Numbered from the stretch's first letter, positions 1 to 8,815 are shown. The stretch: 64,000 bases of DNA from an uncultured Porphyromonadaceae bacterium (GCA_946187345.1 CAMHQD010000001.1:1-64000); one strand, 5' to 3'. The notes: generated by a model from the sequence alone, not told the origin. Numbers and translations are program-made.

Positions 1-55
1 GGTGACTACGCCCCGAGTGGACTTTCACCACAGATGTACAACATGCCCGTCATAC

Positions 56-93
56 GAAAAAAACAGCCGGAGGCACTGATTGCCACCGGCTGT
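56..93 (-). terminator. Rho-independent terminator of the pRiA4b-like gene
   Basis: Arms ACAGCCGG (63-70) and CCGGCTGT (86-93) form a hairpin that also pairs GGC with GCC inside. Read on the minus strand the stem is followed by a run of seven T. It lies 52 nt after the stop codon of the gene starting at 694. Confidence 0.8.
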
Positions 94-145
94 CATTTCG
101 TCATATGCCACATGCAACGAGTTGCATGCTATAAGTTGCAAGTCA

Positions 146-694
146 CTACTGAAGGTTCTCGCTATCAATCTCGGCGAAATCGTCAATCTCGTCCTCATTG
201 AACTCGTTCGAGCCGTAGAAGTCCTCGTCCAAATCATCGATGCCGGGCGCGGGAACTTTGGGCTTGCTTGTCTCAAACACGTCCATATCGATCATCTCCT
301 TGGGCGCACGTCCCTCCTTGACCTGGCACAACGGGTCGCGGAGCGACTTGCCGGGCTCAATCTCCTTCAAGCGGATGTAGAACGAACGCTCATTGAGGAT
401 ATCATAGACGAACTTGAGTTTCTGGCCCTCATCGTCAAGCAACTCATAGAGGTGGGTGTCTTCCATAATCCAAATATCCTCGTCAGTGTCTGTGTCCATG
501 TCGATGAGCGTCACCTCTTCCTGCTTGCGCCACTCGTCATCGCAGATGTAGAACGAGTGGATCTGATCTTTGCCATAGCCCGCAGCCTCAACGATGGCAT
601 TGCGGAGTCTCAAGAACGTGTCCTCGCTGTCGATGACTATCTCAAGTTTGAAGTTGGGTGCCTCTTCAGACTTTACAATAAATTTGTAAACCAT
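146..694 (-). CDS. pRiA4b ORF-3-like (IS1096 passenger TnpR-like) family protein
   Basis: The predicted 182-residue protein is very acidic, especially the last 50 residues, and has the FKLEIVIDSEDTFLRLR start typical of the plasmid pRiA4b ORF-3-like fold, a family common as a single core gene in Bacteroidales. Its function is not established. The family name comes from a mobile-element passenger gene, but nothing mobile is visible here. The start MVYKF at 694 was preferred over a longer frame because the upstream promoter (-7 at 775-782) would leave only a short leader before the longer start and the extra residues do not resemble the family. It is a monocistronic unit with its own terminator. 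Confidence 0.75.
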   Translation of the reverse strand: MVYKFIVKSEEAPNFKLEIVIDSEDTFLRLRNAIVEAAGYGKDQIHSFYICDDEWRKQEEVTLIDMDTDTDEDIWIMEDTHLYELLDDEGQKLKFVYDILNERSFYIRLKEIEPGKSLRDPLCQVKEGRAPKEMIDMDVFETSKPKVPAPGIDDLDEDFYGSNEFNEDEIDDFAEIDSENLQ

Positions 695-774
695 GATGAT
701 TGTGTATCTATTTCTTGATTGTATTCTATATTTCGGAAACGAATGTCGCAACGTCGCGAACACCGTTCACGCTG

Positions 775-803
775 CAAAATTAATAATAAGTTTGTTGCCG
801 CAA
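775..803 (-). promoter_or_regulatory. Bacteroidetes-type promoter of the pRiA4b-like gene
   Basis: On the minus strand there is a TAATTTTG -7 element (775-782) with TTG (801-803) 18 nt upstream, matching the TTG-N19-21-TAnnTTTG pattern closely. Confidence 0.6.
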
Positions 804-866
804 CAATTTTTGGAAACTTTTTTTCGCAATAGTGAAAAAAAATGCGTTTTTCGCCCGTTTCGGGAC

Positions 867-907
867 AAAAATTAGGCGCGAGTGCCATCTGTCTCTGACC
901 TCGCGCC
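867..907 (-). terminator. Terminator of serine palmitoyltransferase gene
   Basis: Arms GGCGCGAG (875-882) and CTCGCGCC (900-907) form a GC-rich hairpin; on the minus strand it is followed by TAATTTTT. It starts about 30 nt after the stop codon at 939. Confidence 0.75.
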
Positions 908-938
908 CCGTTTTTAGCCGTGTTATATATAGTGCCTG

Positions 939-2126
939 TTATGGAATGAGTCCGTAGTTGCGGAACACCTTTTGTATCTTCTCTAACGCGGTGGTCACCT
1001 GCTCACGCGTGTGGGTCGCCATGAGGCTGAAGCGAATCAGCGTGTCGTTGGCGGCCACGGCGGGCGACACGACCGGGTTGACAAAGATGCCTTCCTCAAG
1101 CAGGTCGCGCGTGATGGCAAATGTCTTATTGTTGTCGCGGATATAGAGCGGAATGATTGGCGTGCTCGTGTTGCCAATCTCACAACCCATCTCGCGCAGG
1201 CCATCAAGCGCATAGTGGGTTATGTCCCAAAGGTGCTTCTGGCGCTCGGGCTCGGAGAGCATAATATCAAGTGCGGCATTAACGGCGGCTGTCGAGGCCG
1301 GAGTAATGCTCGCCGTGAAGATATAAGAGCGTGAATGGTGACGCAGGAAGTTGGTGATAACCTCATCTGTGGCGATAAAACCGCCAAGTGAGGCAAACGA
1401 CTTGGAGAAAGTGCCCATAATCAGGTCGACCTCGTCGGCCAAGCCAAAATGATGGCACACGCCGCGGCCGCCCTCACCAAACACACCAATCGAGTGAGCC
1501 TCGTCGACCATAATGCACGCGTCATACTTATGCGCCAGGTCCACGATGTCAGGCAGGTTGCACACGTCGCCTTCCATCGAGAACACACCGTCAGTGACGA
1601 TAAGTTTGACACGATCGGGCTCGCAACGCTTAAGTTGCGCCTCAAGCGACGCCATGTCGTTGTGTTTGTACTTGAGTGGGGTACTGAAAGCCAAACGGCG
1701 TCCCTCAACGATCGAAGCATGATCTTGCTCATCGCAAAGGATATAGTCGCCACGACCCGTCAGCGTCGACACCACACCGAGGTTCACACCAAAACCAGTC
1801 GAATATACCATGGCGTCCTCCTTGCCGACATAGTCGGCCAAACGACGCTCAAGTTTCTTGTGAATGTCTAACGTGCCGTTAAGGAATGGCGAACCGGCAC
1901 AACCGGTGCCATACTTCTGTATGGCCTCTATCGCTGCTTGCTTGATTTTGGGATGATTCACCAGACCGGTGTAGCAATTCGAGCCGAACATGAGCACCTT
2001 GCGGCCATTAATGATGACCTCCGTGTCCTGCTCGCTCGATATGGCGCGAAAGTACGGATAAATGCCCGCGGCCTTTGCCTTCTGCGGCTCGGTATACTGC
2101 GCCAATTTTGACTGTAATAACTTCAT
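939..2126 (-). CDS. spt: Serine palmitoyltransferase (alpha-oxoamine synthase family)
   Basis: This PLP-dependent enzyme condenses L-serine with an acyl-CoA to 3-ketosphinganine, the first step of bacterial sphingolipid synthesis. The 395-residue protein has the family layout: N-terminal SSEQDTEVIINGRKVLMFGSN region, VDEAHSIGVFGEGGRG and the PLP-lysine motif GTFSKSFASLGGF (Lys242). The alternatives in the fold are KBL (glycine acetyltransferase) and BioF; the KAKAAGIYPYFRAISS opening strongly favours the Bacteroides Spt type. The start MKLLQSK (2126) was chosen over an in-frame ATG two codons earlier because Spt proteins begin with this LLQxKLA pattern. It is transcribed alone from a TAATTTTG promoter at 2167-2174 and ends in a strong terminator. 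Confidence 0.9.
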   Translation of the reverse strand: MKLLQSKLAQYTEPQKAKAAGIYPYFRAISSEQDTEVIINGRKVLMFGSNCYTGLVNHPKIKQAAIEAIQKYGTGCAGSPFLNGTLDIHKKLERRLADYVGKEDAMVYSTGFGVNLGVVSTLTGRGDYILCDEQDHASIVEGRRLAFSTPLKYKHNDMASLEAQLKRCEPDRVKLIVTDGVFSMEGDVCNLPDIVDLAHKYDACIMVDEAHSIGVFGEGGRGVCHHFGLADEVDLIMGTFSKSFASLGGFIATDEVITNFLRHHSRSYIFTASITPASTAAVNAALDIMLSEPERQKHLWDITHYALDGLREMGCEIGNTSTPIIPLYIRDNNKTFAITRDLLEEGIFVNPVVSPAVAANDTLIRFSLMATHTREQVTTALEKIQKVFRNYGLIP

Positions 2127-2166
2127 AGTCAACTTGAAATTGTTTGCTTTGCTAAATTGCAGGCTG

Positions 2167-2174
2167 CAAAATTA
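2167..2174 (-). promoter_or_regulatory. -7 promoter element of spt
   Basis: TAATTTTG on the minus strand, 40 nt before the spt start. No good -33 element was seen. The gene-free stretch 2127-2436 holds this promoter and the divergent one at 2325-2355; I see nothing else in it. Confidence 0.5.
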
Positions 2175-2324
2175 ATAAAATAATTCCAATTCACCGCTAT
2201 TATAGTCCAAAAAAAACTAAACAGAGCATTATTTACACACACTCATTTTTACACGCACGCTTGTTTAGGTTTTCCCTACCGCGATTGGGACACAGATGAA
2301 TTGAATTAAAACTTGGGCGAAAAC

Positions 2325-2355
2325 TTGCAATTTTCGTTCCGAATTGCTACCTTTG
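2325..2355 (+). promoter_or_regulatory. Promoter of the dCMP deaminase operon
   Basis: TTG (2325-2327), a 20-nt spacer and TACCTTTG (2348-2355) match the Bacteroidetes housekeeping promoter. The leader to the start at 2437 would be about 75 nt. Confidence 0.65.
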
Positions 2356-2436
2356 TGATGAATTTGGGCGGCAGGCCACGGCTTGCCTCACTAACGATAT
2401 AAGTCACAACAAGTTACTATTCATCAACACTGCATT

Positions 2437-2874
2437 ATGGTCACCGACAATGCTGCCGCCAAGCAACAGTTGCTCGACAGCCGCTACCTGCGCATGGCAG
2501 CCATCTGGGCCGAGAATTCCTATTGCCGCCGCCGGCAGGTTGGCGCGCTTCTTGTCAAAGACAAGATGATTATCAGCGATGGCTACAACGGCACGCCGGT
2601 CGGCTTTGAGAACGTGTGCGAGGACGACAACGACCACACGTTCCCCTATGTGTTGCACGCCGAAGCCAACGCCATCACTAAGGTCGCACAAAGCAACAAC
2701 AGTAGTAGCGGCGCAACACTCTACGTCACCACATCGCCATGCATCGAGTGTGCCAAACTGATTATACAAGCCGGCATACGCCGCGTTGTGTTCGCGCAGA
2801 GTTACCGCCTCGACGACGGCGTCGCCTTGCTGCGCCGCGCGGGTATTGAAGTGGTCCACCTTTGTGACGAGTAA
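2437..2874 (+). CDS. dCMP deaminase family protein
   Basis: This zinc-dependent deaminase would convert dCMP to dUMP, feeding thymidylate synthesis. The 145-residue protein carries the deaminase zinc motif HAEANAI (His74, Glu76) and TSPCIECAKL (Cys102, Cys105), plus the GYNGTPVGFENVCEDD segment typical of ComEB/dCMP deaminases. Cytidine or tRNA deaminases are less likely because of that segment. It is first in a same-strand row with the CtpA-type protease, 52 nt downstream; that pairing also exists in other Bacteroidales (from memory) and suggests co-transcription, not a shared function. Confidence 0.88.
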   Translation: MVTDNAAAKQQLLDSRYLRMAAIWAENSYCRRRQVGALLVKDKMIISDGYNGTPVGFENVCEDDNDHTFPYVLHAEANAITKVAQSNNSSSGATLYVTTSPCIECAKLIIQAGIRRVVFAQSYRLDDGVALLRRAGIEVVHLCDE

Positions 2875-2926
2875 TTAGAAATCTTATTTTGTAATGCGAG
2901 ACGAAGCCTCGTAAACCCCAATAGAT

Positions 2927-4579
2927 ATGCAACCACAAACCAACTCCTCTCCATCAGGAGGCGCAGGGGTAGGAATTTTCATTTGGCTCCCCATTGTTAT
3001 AGCGATTGCTGTCGTTGCCGGCATCTTTATCGGCAAGCACTTTGCCTCCCCAGAGGCCGTAGCCAATAAAGACCGCAAAATCAACAGTGTGCTCAACCTC
3101 ATCGCCACAGACTACGTTGACACCACTAACATTGATGAGCTGGTCGAAAAAGCCATCCCAAACCTGCTCGAGAACCTCGACCCACACACGGCCTACTTCA
3201 CCGCCGCCGACCTGCGCGCCGCCAACGAGGACTTGCAAGGCTCTTTCAGCGGTATCGGACTCACATTCACCACAATGAGCGACACCATTACGGTCATTGA
3301 GGTGCTCAGCGGCGGACCATCTGAGAAAGTCGGTATCATGGCCGGTGACCGCATTATCACCATTGACGACAGCACATTCGTGGGCGAGGGACTCAGCAAC
3401 AACGAAGTGATGCGGCACCTGCGCGGACCACGTGGCACAACTGTCAAGTTGGGCATCAAACGCTCCACTTCGGCCAAAATACTGCCATTCACCATCACGC
3501 GCGACAACATCACAGTTGAGTCAGTCGACTGCCATTATATGCTCGACAAGACCACAGGATATATCAAGGTAAACCAATTTGGCGCCAACACATATAATGA
3601 GTTTCTCACCGCCTTGATAGCACTTAGAGCCCAAGGAGCCGAACGCTATGTTGTTGACTTGCGTGGAAATGGAGGAGGATACATGGAAATTGCCATCATG
3701 ATGGCAAACGAGTTCCTGCCAGCCGACAATCTCATCGTCAAGACCCGCGGACGGTACAAGCGCGACGCCAATGAGTTCTGGAGCGACGGTAACGGCGCGT
3801 TCACCAATGACGAGCTCGTTGTGCTCATCGACGAGTACAGCGCGAGCGCCAGTGAGATTTTTGCCGGCGCCATTCAGGATAACGACCGCGGCTTGGTGGT
3901 GGGATGCCGCTCATTCGGCAAGGGCCTCGTCCAGAACCAGTTTGTCCTTGCTGACAGCAGTGCTGTACGCCTCACCATCGCCCGCTACTACACTCCCAGC
4001 GGACGCTGCATCCAGAAGCCATTTAAGGGCGGCAAGCAGGCCGACTACGAGCGCGAACTGTATGACCGCTACATCAGCGGCGAACTCGATAGCCGCGACA
4101 GCGTCAAGGTGGACAGCACGCAACTCTTCACCACAGGCACCGGACGTGTCGTGTATGGTGGCGGAGGCATCATGCCGGACATCTTCGTACCGCGCGACAC
4201 CACCGGAGTGAGCGGCTACTTCATCGATGTCGCTAACCATGGTTTGCTACACAAGTATGCATTCCACTACGTTGACAGCCACCGCCAGTGGCTCAACGCA
4301 CTTGATGGATATAAAGACTTCCTCAAGCACGGACCGACAGACCAGGCTTTGATAGAGGACTTCGCCACATACGCCGCGGACGAGGGAGTGCCGCCACGCT
4401 GGTACTACATCAACCGCTCGCGGTCGCTCATTTTATCGAACCTCCGGGCACTTATCGCCCGCGATGTCTGGGGCAATAGCGCTTTCTATCCTGTGTACAA
4501 TCGCAACGATAAAACCGTGCAGGCTGCCCTCAAGGCACTCAACAAGCACAAAGCGGCTTTCCCTATTCTTCCCGAATAG
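2927..4579 (+). CDS. ctpA: C-terminal processing peptidase, S41 family
   Basis: This is a membrane-anchored serine protease of the tail-specific (CtpA/Prc) family that trims or degrades proteins in the periplasm. Residues 15-42 form a signal anchor (GIFIWLPIVIAIAVVAGIFIG). A PDZ domain follows at about 95-180 (FSGIGLTF to RGPRGTTVKLGI), then the S41 core. The catalytic dyad is visible: Ser307 in YSASASE and Lys332 in FGKGLVQ, 25 residues apart as in characterised family members. The C-terminal about 110 residues are an extension found in Bacteroidetes versions. Downstream gene starts after only 17 nt. Confidence 0.92.
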   Translation: MQPQTNSSPSGGAGVGIFIWLPIVIAIAVVAGIFIGKHFASPEAVANKDRKINSVLNLIATDYVDTTNIDELVEKAIPNLLENLDPHTAYFTAADLRAANEDLQGSFSGIGLTFTTMSDTITVIEVLSGGPSEKVGIMAGDRIITIDDSTFVGEGLSNNEVMRHLRGPRGTTVKLGIKRSTSAKILPFTITRDNITVESVDCHYMLDKTTGYIKVNQFGANTYNEFLTALIALRAQGAERYVVDLRGNGGGYMEIAIMMANEFLPADNLIVKTRGRYKRDANEFWSDGNGAFTNDELVVLIDEYSASASEIFAGAIQDNDRGLVVGCRSFGKGLVQNQFVLADSSAVRLTIARYYTPSGRCIQKPFKGGKQADYERELYDRYISGELDSRDSVKVDSTQLFTTGTGRVVYGGGGIMPDIFVPRDTTGVSGYFIDVANHGLLHKYAFHYVDSHRQWLNALDGYKDFLKHGPTDQALIEDFATYAADEGVPPRWYYINRSRSLILSNLRALIARDVWGNSAFYPVYNRNDKTVQAALKALNKHKAAFPILPE

Positions 4580-4596
4580 CACATCCGTTATCTGCC

Positions 4597-5154
4597 ATGA
4601 ATCTTACAGCCAAACAGATGATGCGCCGAATGATGGCCCGGCTAAAGCGACAAGTGACACCTGAGATGCGCCTCGCTCAAGCTCAAGCCGTCGCAAAACG
4701 CATTGAGGCATGGCCGCCATTCGCCACGGCAAGCACTATCCTCGCCTATCATGCCTTGTCCGATGAGTTGCCAACGGCCGGCATGCTTGACCGGTGGCTC
4801 GACATGGGCCGCAGAGTGCTTCTGCCACGCGTCATGCCTGACGGGACACTCGAACTCGCCGATATGGCAGACGGCCTGAGCGACGACAACCGTTACCACA
4901 TCAATGAGCCAATCGGCCCGGCCATTGACACGGCCGAGGTTGACCTCGCTGTGATACCGGCTGTCGCCGTCGACCACAACGGATACCGCCTCGGACGCGG
5001 CGGCGGCTTCTATGACCGCCTGCTCCCACACCTCCACTGCCCCATTATCGCGGCGGTACTCGACTGCCAACTCGTCGAGGCTGTTCCACATGAGCCTCAC
5101 GACTTCCCGGTCAACGCCATCGCCACACAACACACCTTATTATATATAGAATGA
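4597..5154 (+). CDS. 5-formyltetrahydrofolate cyclo-ligase
   Basis: The enzyme converts 5-formyl-THF to 5,10-methenyl-THF with ATP hydrolysis, recycling a storage folate. The 185-residue protein has the basic N-terminal region, the substrate-binding LAYHALSDELPT segment and the diagnostic GRGGGFYDRLL motif near residue 133. Several in-frame ATGs lie in the first ten codons; the first was kept because it follows ctpA at only 17 nt. It is probably co-transcribed with the dCMP deaminase and ctpA. Confidence 0.9.
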   Translation: MNLTAKQMMRRMMARLKRQVTPEMRLAQAQAVAKRIEAWPPFATASTILAYHALSDELPTAGMLDRWLDMGRRVLLPRVMPDGTLELADMADGLSDDNRYHINEPIGPAIDTAEVDLAVIPAVAVDHNGYRLGRGGGFYDRLLPHLHCPIIAAVLDCQLVEAVPHEPHDFPVNAIATQHTLLYIE

Positions 5155-5206
5155 CAACGCTATATTGCGCGCTGGCTCCTTGTGGCCGCTCAAATAAACA
5201 ACGGCT

Positions 5207-5758
5207 ATGATCGCTATTCTGCTCCACGACACATTGCAGGCCATCGCTATCAAGCAACTCGCGCGACACATGGATGGCAACGTGGTCATTGCTCGCGATG
5301 CCGACCACTTGATAACACGTCTATCCAACGACGCCAACCTCATCATCACCGATGCGCTACACTTCATAGCGCGCCTGCGATGGTTCATGCCACGGAGAGA
5401 CCATGTGGTAATCGCCGACGTCCTGCCACGAGAAAACATTGACATCAATAGCGATGGACCGGCTTGGCTGTGTTTACCTTGCAGTCAGAGCGAACTGCTT
5501 CAACAACTGAATGACCTGATCAATATGCGCCACATGGATCAGCATAGCGACGCCGCGCCACCGCCCGAAGTGCTAAGCAAGCGTGAACTCGATGTGCTGC
5601 GGCTTGTAGCCTCCGGCATGATTAACAAAGAAATTGCCGCGAGCCTTAACGTCAGCATCAACACCGTGCTCACCCACCGCAAGCACATCACAGCGAAGTT
5701 ACGGCTCAAGTCGATTGCCGACTTGAGCCGCTACGCTCTCATGAACGGACTCATCTAA
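5207..5758 (+). CDS. LuxR-family regulator with a degenerate receiver-like domain
   Basis: Residues 120-183 form a clear LuxR-type helix-turn-helix (LSKRELDVLRLVASGMINKE to NTVLTHRKHITAKL). The N-terminal 110 residues follow a response-regulator receiver pattern: Asp8 after strand 1, Asp49 in LIITDAL at the phosphorylation position, and LCLPCSQSEL where KPF-x-x-EL is expected. The conserved lysine is missing, so phospho-switching may be lost or altered. No histidine kinase is adjacent. Its targets are unknown. It may be the last gene of the upstream row (52-nt gap) and ends 4 nt from the convergent truA. Confidence 0.75.
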   Translation: MIAILLHDTLQAIAIKQLARHMDGNVVIARDADHLITRLSNDANLIITDALHFIARLRWFMPRRDHVVIADVLPRENIDINSDGPAWLCLPCSQSELLQQLNDLINMRHMDQHSDAAPPPEVLSKRELDVLRLVASGMINKEIAASLNVSINTVLTHRKHITAKLRLKSIADLSRYALMNGLI

Positions 5759-5762
5759 ACCG

Positions 5763-6503
5763 TCAATAGGGATAAGCGATGTGCCAAAGATATAGAGCGT
5801 GGCCGGGCATACTCGATCCGGCGCTGCAGCGATCCCGGCGGTCGATTATCCGCTCAAAGTGCTCTACTGTGATTTTGTGACGACCCACATCAAGCAACGT
5901 CCCCACAACGGCACGCACCATATTGCGCAGGAAACGGTCGGCCGTGATGGTGAACACCCACCGGTTATCATCTATCTGTTCCCACGCGGCGTGACGAACA
6001 TCACAGTTATTGGTTTTCACATCGGTGTGCAACTTTGAGAAAGAAGTGAAATCGCGGTGGCGGAGCAACACGCTGGCCGCTCGATTCATTAGTTCAAAGT
6101 CAAGCGAGTGGGGACAAAAAAAACTTAATGAGTGTAAGAATGGGGATTTGGCTGTGTGCAGGAAATACTTATAGGTGCGGCTCATCGCGTCAAATCGCGC
6201 ATGGGCGGTATCATGCACTGCCCGAATGTGTTGCACCGCGATGTCACGCGGCAATATACCGTTGAGGCGATGGCAAAAGTCATCAAAGCCATTAATAATG
6301 TCCACATCGGTATCAAAATGCGCCACCATCATCATGGCATTGACACCGGTATCGGTGCGCCCGGCGCCGGTCACCGGCACCGGATGGCGCAGCAACACAG
6401 CGAGAGCGCGCTCGAGAGTCTCTTGCACGCTCACATCGTGAGGCTGAACCTGCCATCCGTGGTAGTTTGCCCCATTGTAAGACAATGTCAAGAAATAACG
6501 CAT
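5763..6503 (-). CDS. truA: tRNA pseudouridine(38-40) synthase TruA
   Basis: The enzyme isomerises uridines 38-40 in the anticodon stem-loop of tRNAs. The 246-residue protein has the catalytic motif GRTDTGVNA with Asp51, the MSRTYKYFL strand and the C-terminal FLRNMVRAVVGTLLDVG segment of the TruA family; the length is normal. It starts directly after the speA stop codon (no spacer), so the two are almost certainly co-transcribed. Confidence 0.95.
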   Translation of the reverse strand: MRYFLTLSYNGANYHGWQVQPHDVSVQETLERALAVLLRHPVPVTGAGRTDTGVNAMMMVAHFDTDVDIINGFDDFCHRLNGILPRDIAVQHIRAVHDTAHARFDAMSRTYKYFLHTAKSPFLHSLSFFCPHSLDFELMNRAASVLLRHRDFTSFSKLHTDVKTNNCDVRHAAWEQIDDNRWVFTITADRFLRNMVRAVVGTLLDVGRHKITVEHFERIIDRRDRCSAGSSMPGHALYLWHIAYPY

Positions 6504-8420
6504 TTACTTCTCAAGGTAGGTATATGAGTATAGGCCACTCTGATAGTTGCGAATAAATTCGTTACCCTCATCGGCGGTGATATTGCCGGCCTTGACACTC
6601 TCGTTGACCCACGTCTTGATGTTGTGAACAAGTTCCTTGGGACGGAACTCCACATAGTCAAGCACCTCGAGCACAGTCTCTCCTTCTATGACCTGGTCAA
6701 TGTCATAGCCTTCCTTGTGAACGTTGATGTGGACCGCGTTGGTGTCACCGAAAAGATTGTGCAAATCTCCGAGAATTTCTTGATAGGCGCCCACAAGGAA
6801 GACACCGATGTAGTAGTGCTCACCTGCACGCAACGAGTGCACCGGCAGGGAGTGGCTCACACCATGTTGAGAGATGAAGTTGGCGAGTTTGCCATCGCTG
6901 TCGCAAGTGATGTCTTGGATTGTCGCCATGTGATCGGGACGCTCATTGAGGCGGCCAAGCGGCATGACCGGGAACACTTGATCAACAGCCCACGCGTCGG
7001 GCAACGACTGGAAGAGCGAGAAGTTGCAGAAATACTTGTCGGGCAACATCCGCGCCACAGAACGCAACTCTTCCGGAGCGTGCTTGAGCTCGTTAGCAAT
7101 TATATTCACTTCACGGGCAATAGACCAGAACAACTTTTCCACCAAGGCACGTGAGCGCAAATCGAGCATACCGAGGCTGAAACGGTTGAGCGCCTCGTCG
7201 CGTATCTGCAACGCATCGTGCCAATCCTCAATCAAGCGAGCCTTGTTGATTTTGTCGTAAATCTCAAACATATCCTTAACCAAGTCGCTGTCGTCAGCGG
7301 CGACTGTGTCGTTGTCATCATTCCACTGCGGCAACGATGTGGCTTCCATCACGTCAAGCACAAGCACAGAGTGGTGCGCCGTGAGTGAGCGGCCACTCTC
7401 AGTGATGATATTCGGATGCTTCAGACCGTTCTTGTTGGCGGCATCAACGATATTGTACACAGCATCGTTGACATACTCTTGAATACTGTAGTTCATCGAA
7501 TACTCGCTCGCGCTGGAACGCGTGCCATCGTAGTCAACGCCCAAGCCGCCGCCAATATCGATAAAGTCAAGATTGTAGCCCAACTGTGACAGTTGCACAT
7601 AAAACTGTGCCGCCTCACGCAACGCGTTCTTGATGCGACGGATATTTGTAATCTGGCTTCCGATATGAAAATGAATGAGCTTGAGACAGTCAGTCATCTC
7701 GTGCTCTTTCAAGTAGTCAAGAGCATTAAAAAGTTCACTTGTGTTAAGGCCGAACTTGCTACGGTCACCACCGCTCTCTTCCCATTTGCCGCTACCGCTG
7801 CTCGAGAGTTTGATGCGAATTCCAAGGTTGGGACGGATGCCCATGCGCTCGGCAATGGAAGTAATGAGGCGCAACTCGTTTGGCTTCTCAACAACAAGGA
7901 AGATGCGGCGACCCATTTTCTGGGCCAACAACGCGAGTTCAATGTAGCCCTTGTCCTTGTAGCCGTTGCAAATCACGAGTGACTGGTCGCTAACCTCCGG
8001 TGTCTTTACTCCTAATACGGCGTGAAGTTCCGGCTTGCTGCCGGCCTCCAAACCGATGTTGCGTTTGCGACCGTGGCTCACGATTTCCTCAACCACCTGC
8101 CGCATCTGGTTGACCTTGATGGGATAGATGATGAAATTCTCGGCCTGATACTCGTATTCCTTGGCCGCTTTCTTGAAGCAAGCCGAAATTTTCTCAATGC
8201 GATTGTCGAGAATATCCGGAAAACGCAACAGCACCGGCGCTGACACATTGCGCTCCTGCAACTGCGACATCACCTCCATCAGGTCAACATCCACACAACT
8301 CTGCTTCGGCGTCACACAAACGTGCCCAAGTTCGTTGACAGTAAAATATTTCAATCCCCATCCGGCGATGTTGTAGAGTTCGGCGCTGTCCTCGACGCGC
8401 CATTTATTCATTCCAGCCAC
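6504..8420 (-). CDS. speA: Biosynthetic arginine decarboxylase
   Basis: This PLP-dependent, fold-III decarboxylase converts arginine to agmatine, the first step of polyamine synthesis by the agmatine/carbamoylputrescine route. The 638-residue length fits the SpeA family. Lys102 in IYPIKVNQM is the PLP lysine; the barrel motif FIDIGGGLGVDYDGTRS and the C-terminal VLEVLDYVEF stretch are present. A second ATG (MNKWRVE) three codons in is an equally plausible start. The -7 element TATCTTTG at 8495-8502 serves it; truA follows with no gap. Confidence 0.95.
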   Translation of the reverse strand: MAGMNKWRVEDSAELYNIAGWGLKYFTVNELGHVCVTPKQSCVDVDLMEVMSQLQERNVSAPVLLRFPDILDNRIEKISACFKKAAKEYEYQAENFIIYPIKVNQMRQVVEEIVSHGRKRNIGLEAGSKPELHAVLGVKTPEVSDQSLVICNGYKDKGYIELALLAQKMGRRIFLVVEKPNELRLITSIAERMGIRPNLGIRIKLSSSGSGKWEESGGDRSKFGLNTSELFNALDYLKEHEMTDCLKLIHFHIGSQITNIRRIKNALREAAQFYVQLSQLGYNLDFIDIGGGLGVDYDGTRSSASEYSMNYSIQEYVNDAVYNIVDAANKNGLKHPNIITESGRSLTAHHSVLVLDVMEATSLPQWNDDNDTVAADDSDLVKDMFEIYDKINKARLIEDWHDALQIRDEALNRFSLGMLDLRSRALVEKLFWSIAREVNIIANELKHAPEELRSVARMLPDKYFCNFSLFQSLPDAWAVDQVFPVMPLGRLNERPDHMATIQDITCDSDGKLANFISQHGVSHSLPVHSLRAGEHYYIGVFLVGAYQEILGDLHNLFGDTNAVHINVHKEGYDIDQVIEGETVLEVLDYVEFRPKELVHNIKTWVNESVKAGNITADEGNEFIRNYQSGLYSYTYLEK

Positions 8421-8494
8421 TATTATAGATAATTTTCGTTATAAATTCAAGTGATTGCTTTTATTGAGCCGGCAATCAGTTCCGGTTCAAAATA

Positions 8495-8502
8495 CAAAGA
8501 TA
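8495..8502 (-). promoter_or_regulatory. -7 promoter element of speA-truA
   Basis: TATCTTTG on the minus strand, 75 nt before the speA start; no convincing -33. It lies in the AT-rich 8421-8875 gap, which also holds the divergent small RNA below. Confidence 0.5.
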
Positions 8503-8656
8503 GTTATTTTTATTATCTTTGAAAAATATTTTTTCAATCGAAGCGTTTTTGTTCGAAAATTTAGTTAATTTCTGTGAAAATAGAGATTTAACCGTTAACG
8601 CATATTAAAATTGAAAATTTTAGTATCAAATATTATTTTTTTGTTCAAAAAATATA

Positions 8657-8664
8657 TAACTTTG
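8657..8664 (+). promoter_or_regulatory. Promoter of small RNA copy 1
   Basis: TAACTTTG, a perfect TAnnTTTG, sits 8 nt before the conserved TTTCATGGTATTAG block; the -33 region is T-rich only. Confidence 0.6.
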
Positions 8665-8671
8665 CAACCAG

Positions 8672-8814
8672 TTTCATGGTATTAGTTTTTAAGGTTAAGA
8701 AACTGCGGTCGTCGAGATGACGACATCGTTTCATTCAATTCATCGTTTTTAGGTTTATGTTAATGGTATAATTAACAAGTTAAGCAATCCCCGACGTGAG
8801 TCGAGGATTTTTTT
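8672..8814 (+). ncRNA. Putative small RNA, copy 1 of a two-copy family
   Basis: About 143 nt between a -7 element and a terminator. The 5' block TTTCATGGTATTAG...AAGGTTA and the 3' block TGTTAATGGTA...GTTAAGCAATCC are almost identical to those of the copy at 31311-31460, whereas the middle differs. Here the middle holds a GTCGTC-GAGAT-GACGAC hairpin. No open frame of sensible length is shared. There is no same-strand gene downstream before a terminator, which argues against a simple mRNA leader. The dense conservation at both ends suggests an RNA with fixed ends and a variable specificity loop. I recall similar CATGGTATTAG sequences in other Bacteroidales but cannot name a family. Confidence 0.6.
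8787..8814 (+). terminator. Terminator of small RNA copy 1
   Basis: ATCCCCGAC and GTCGAGGAT pair with one mismatch around a GTGA loop, followed by seven T. Confidence 0.75.
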
Positions 8815-8815
8815 G

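Noticed and set aside
1-55. Left-edge sequence with an open frame (DYAPSGLSPQMYNMPVIR)
   Set aside because: Too short to tell whether it is the end of a gene or of a repeat; no family was recognised, so no feature is called.
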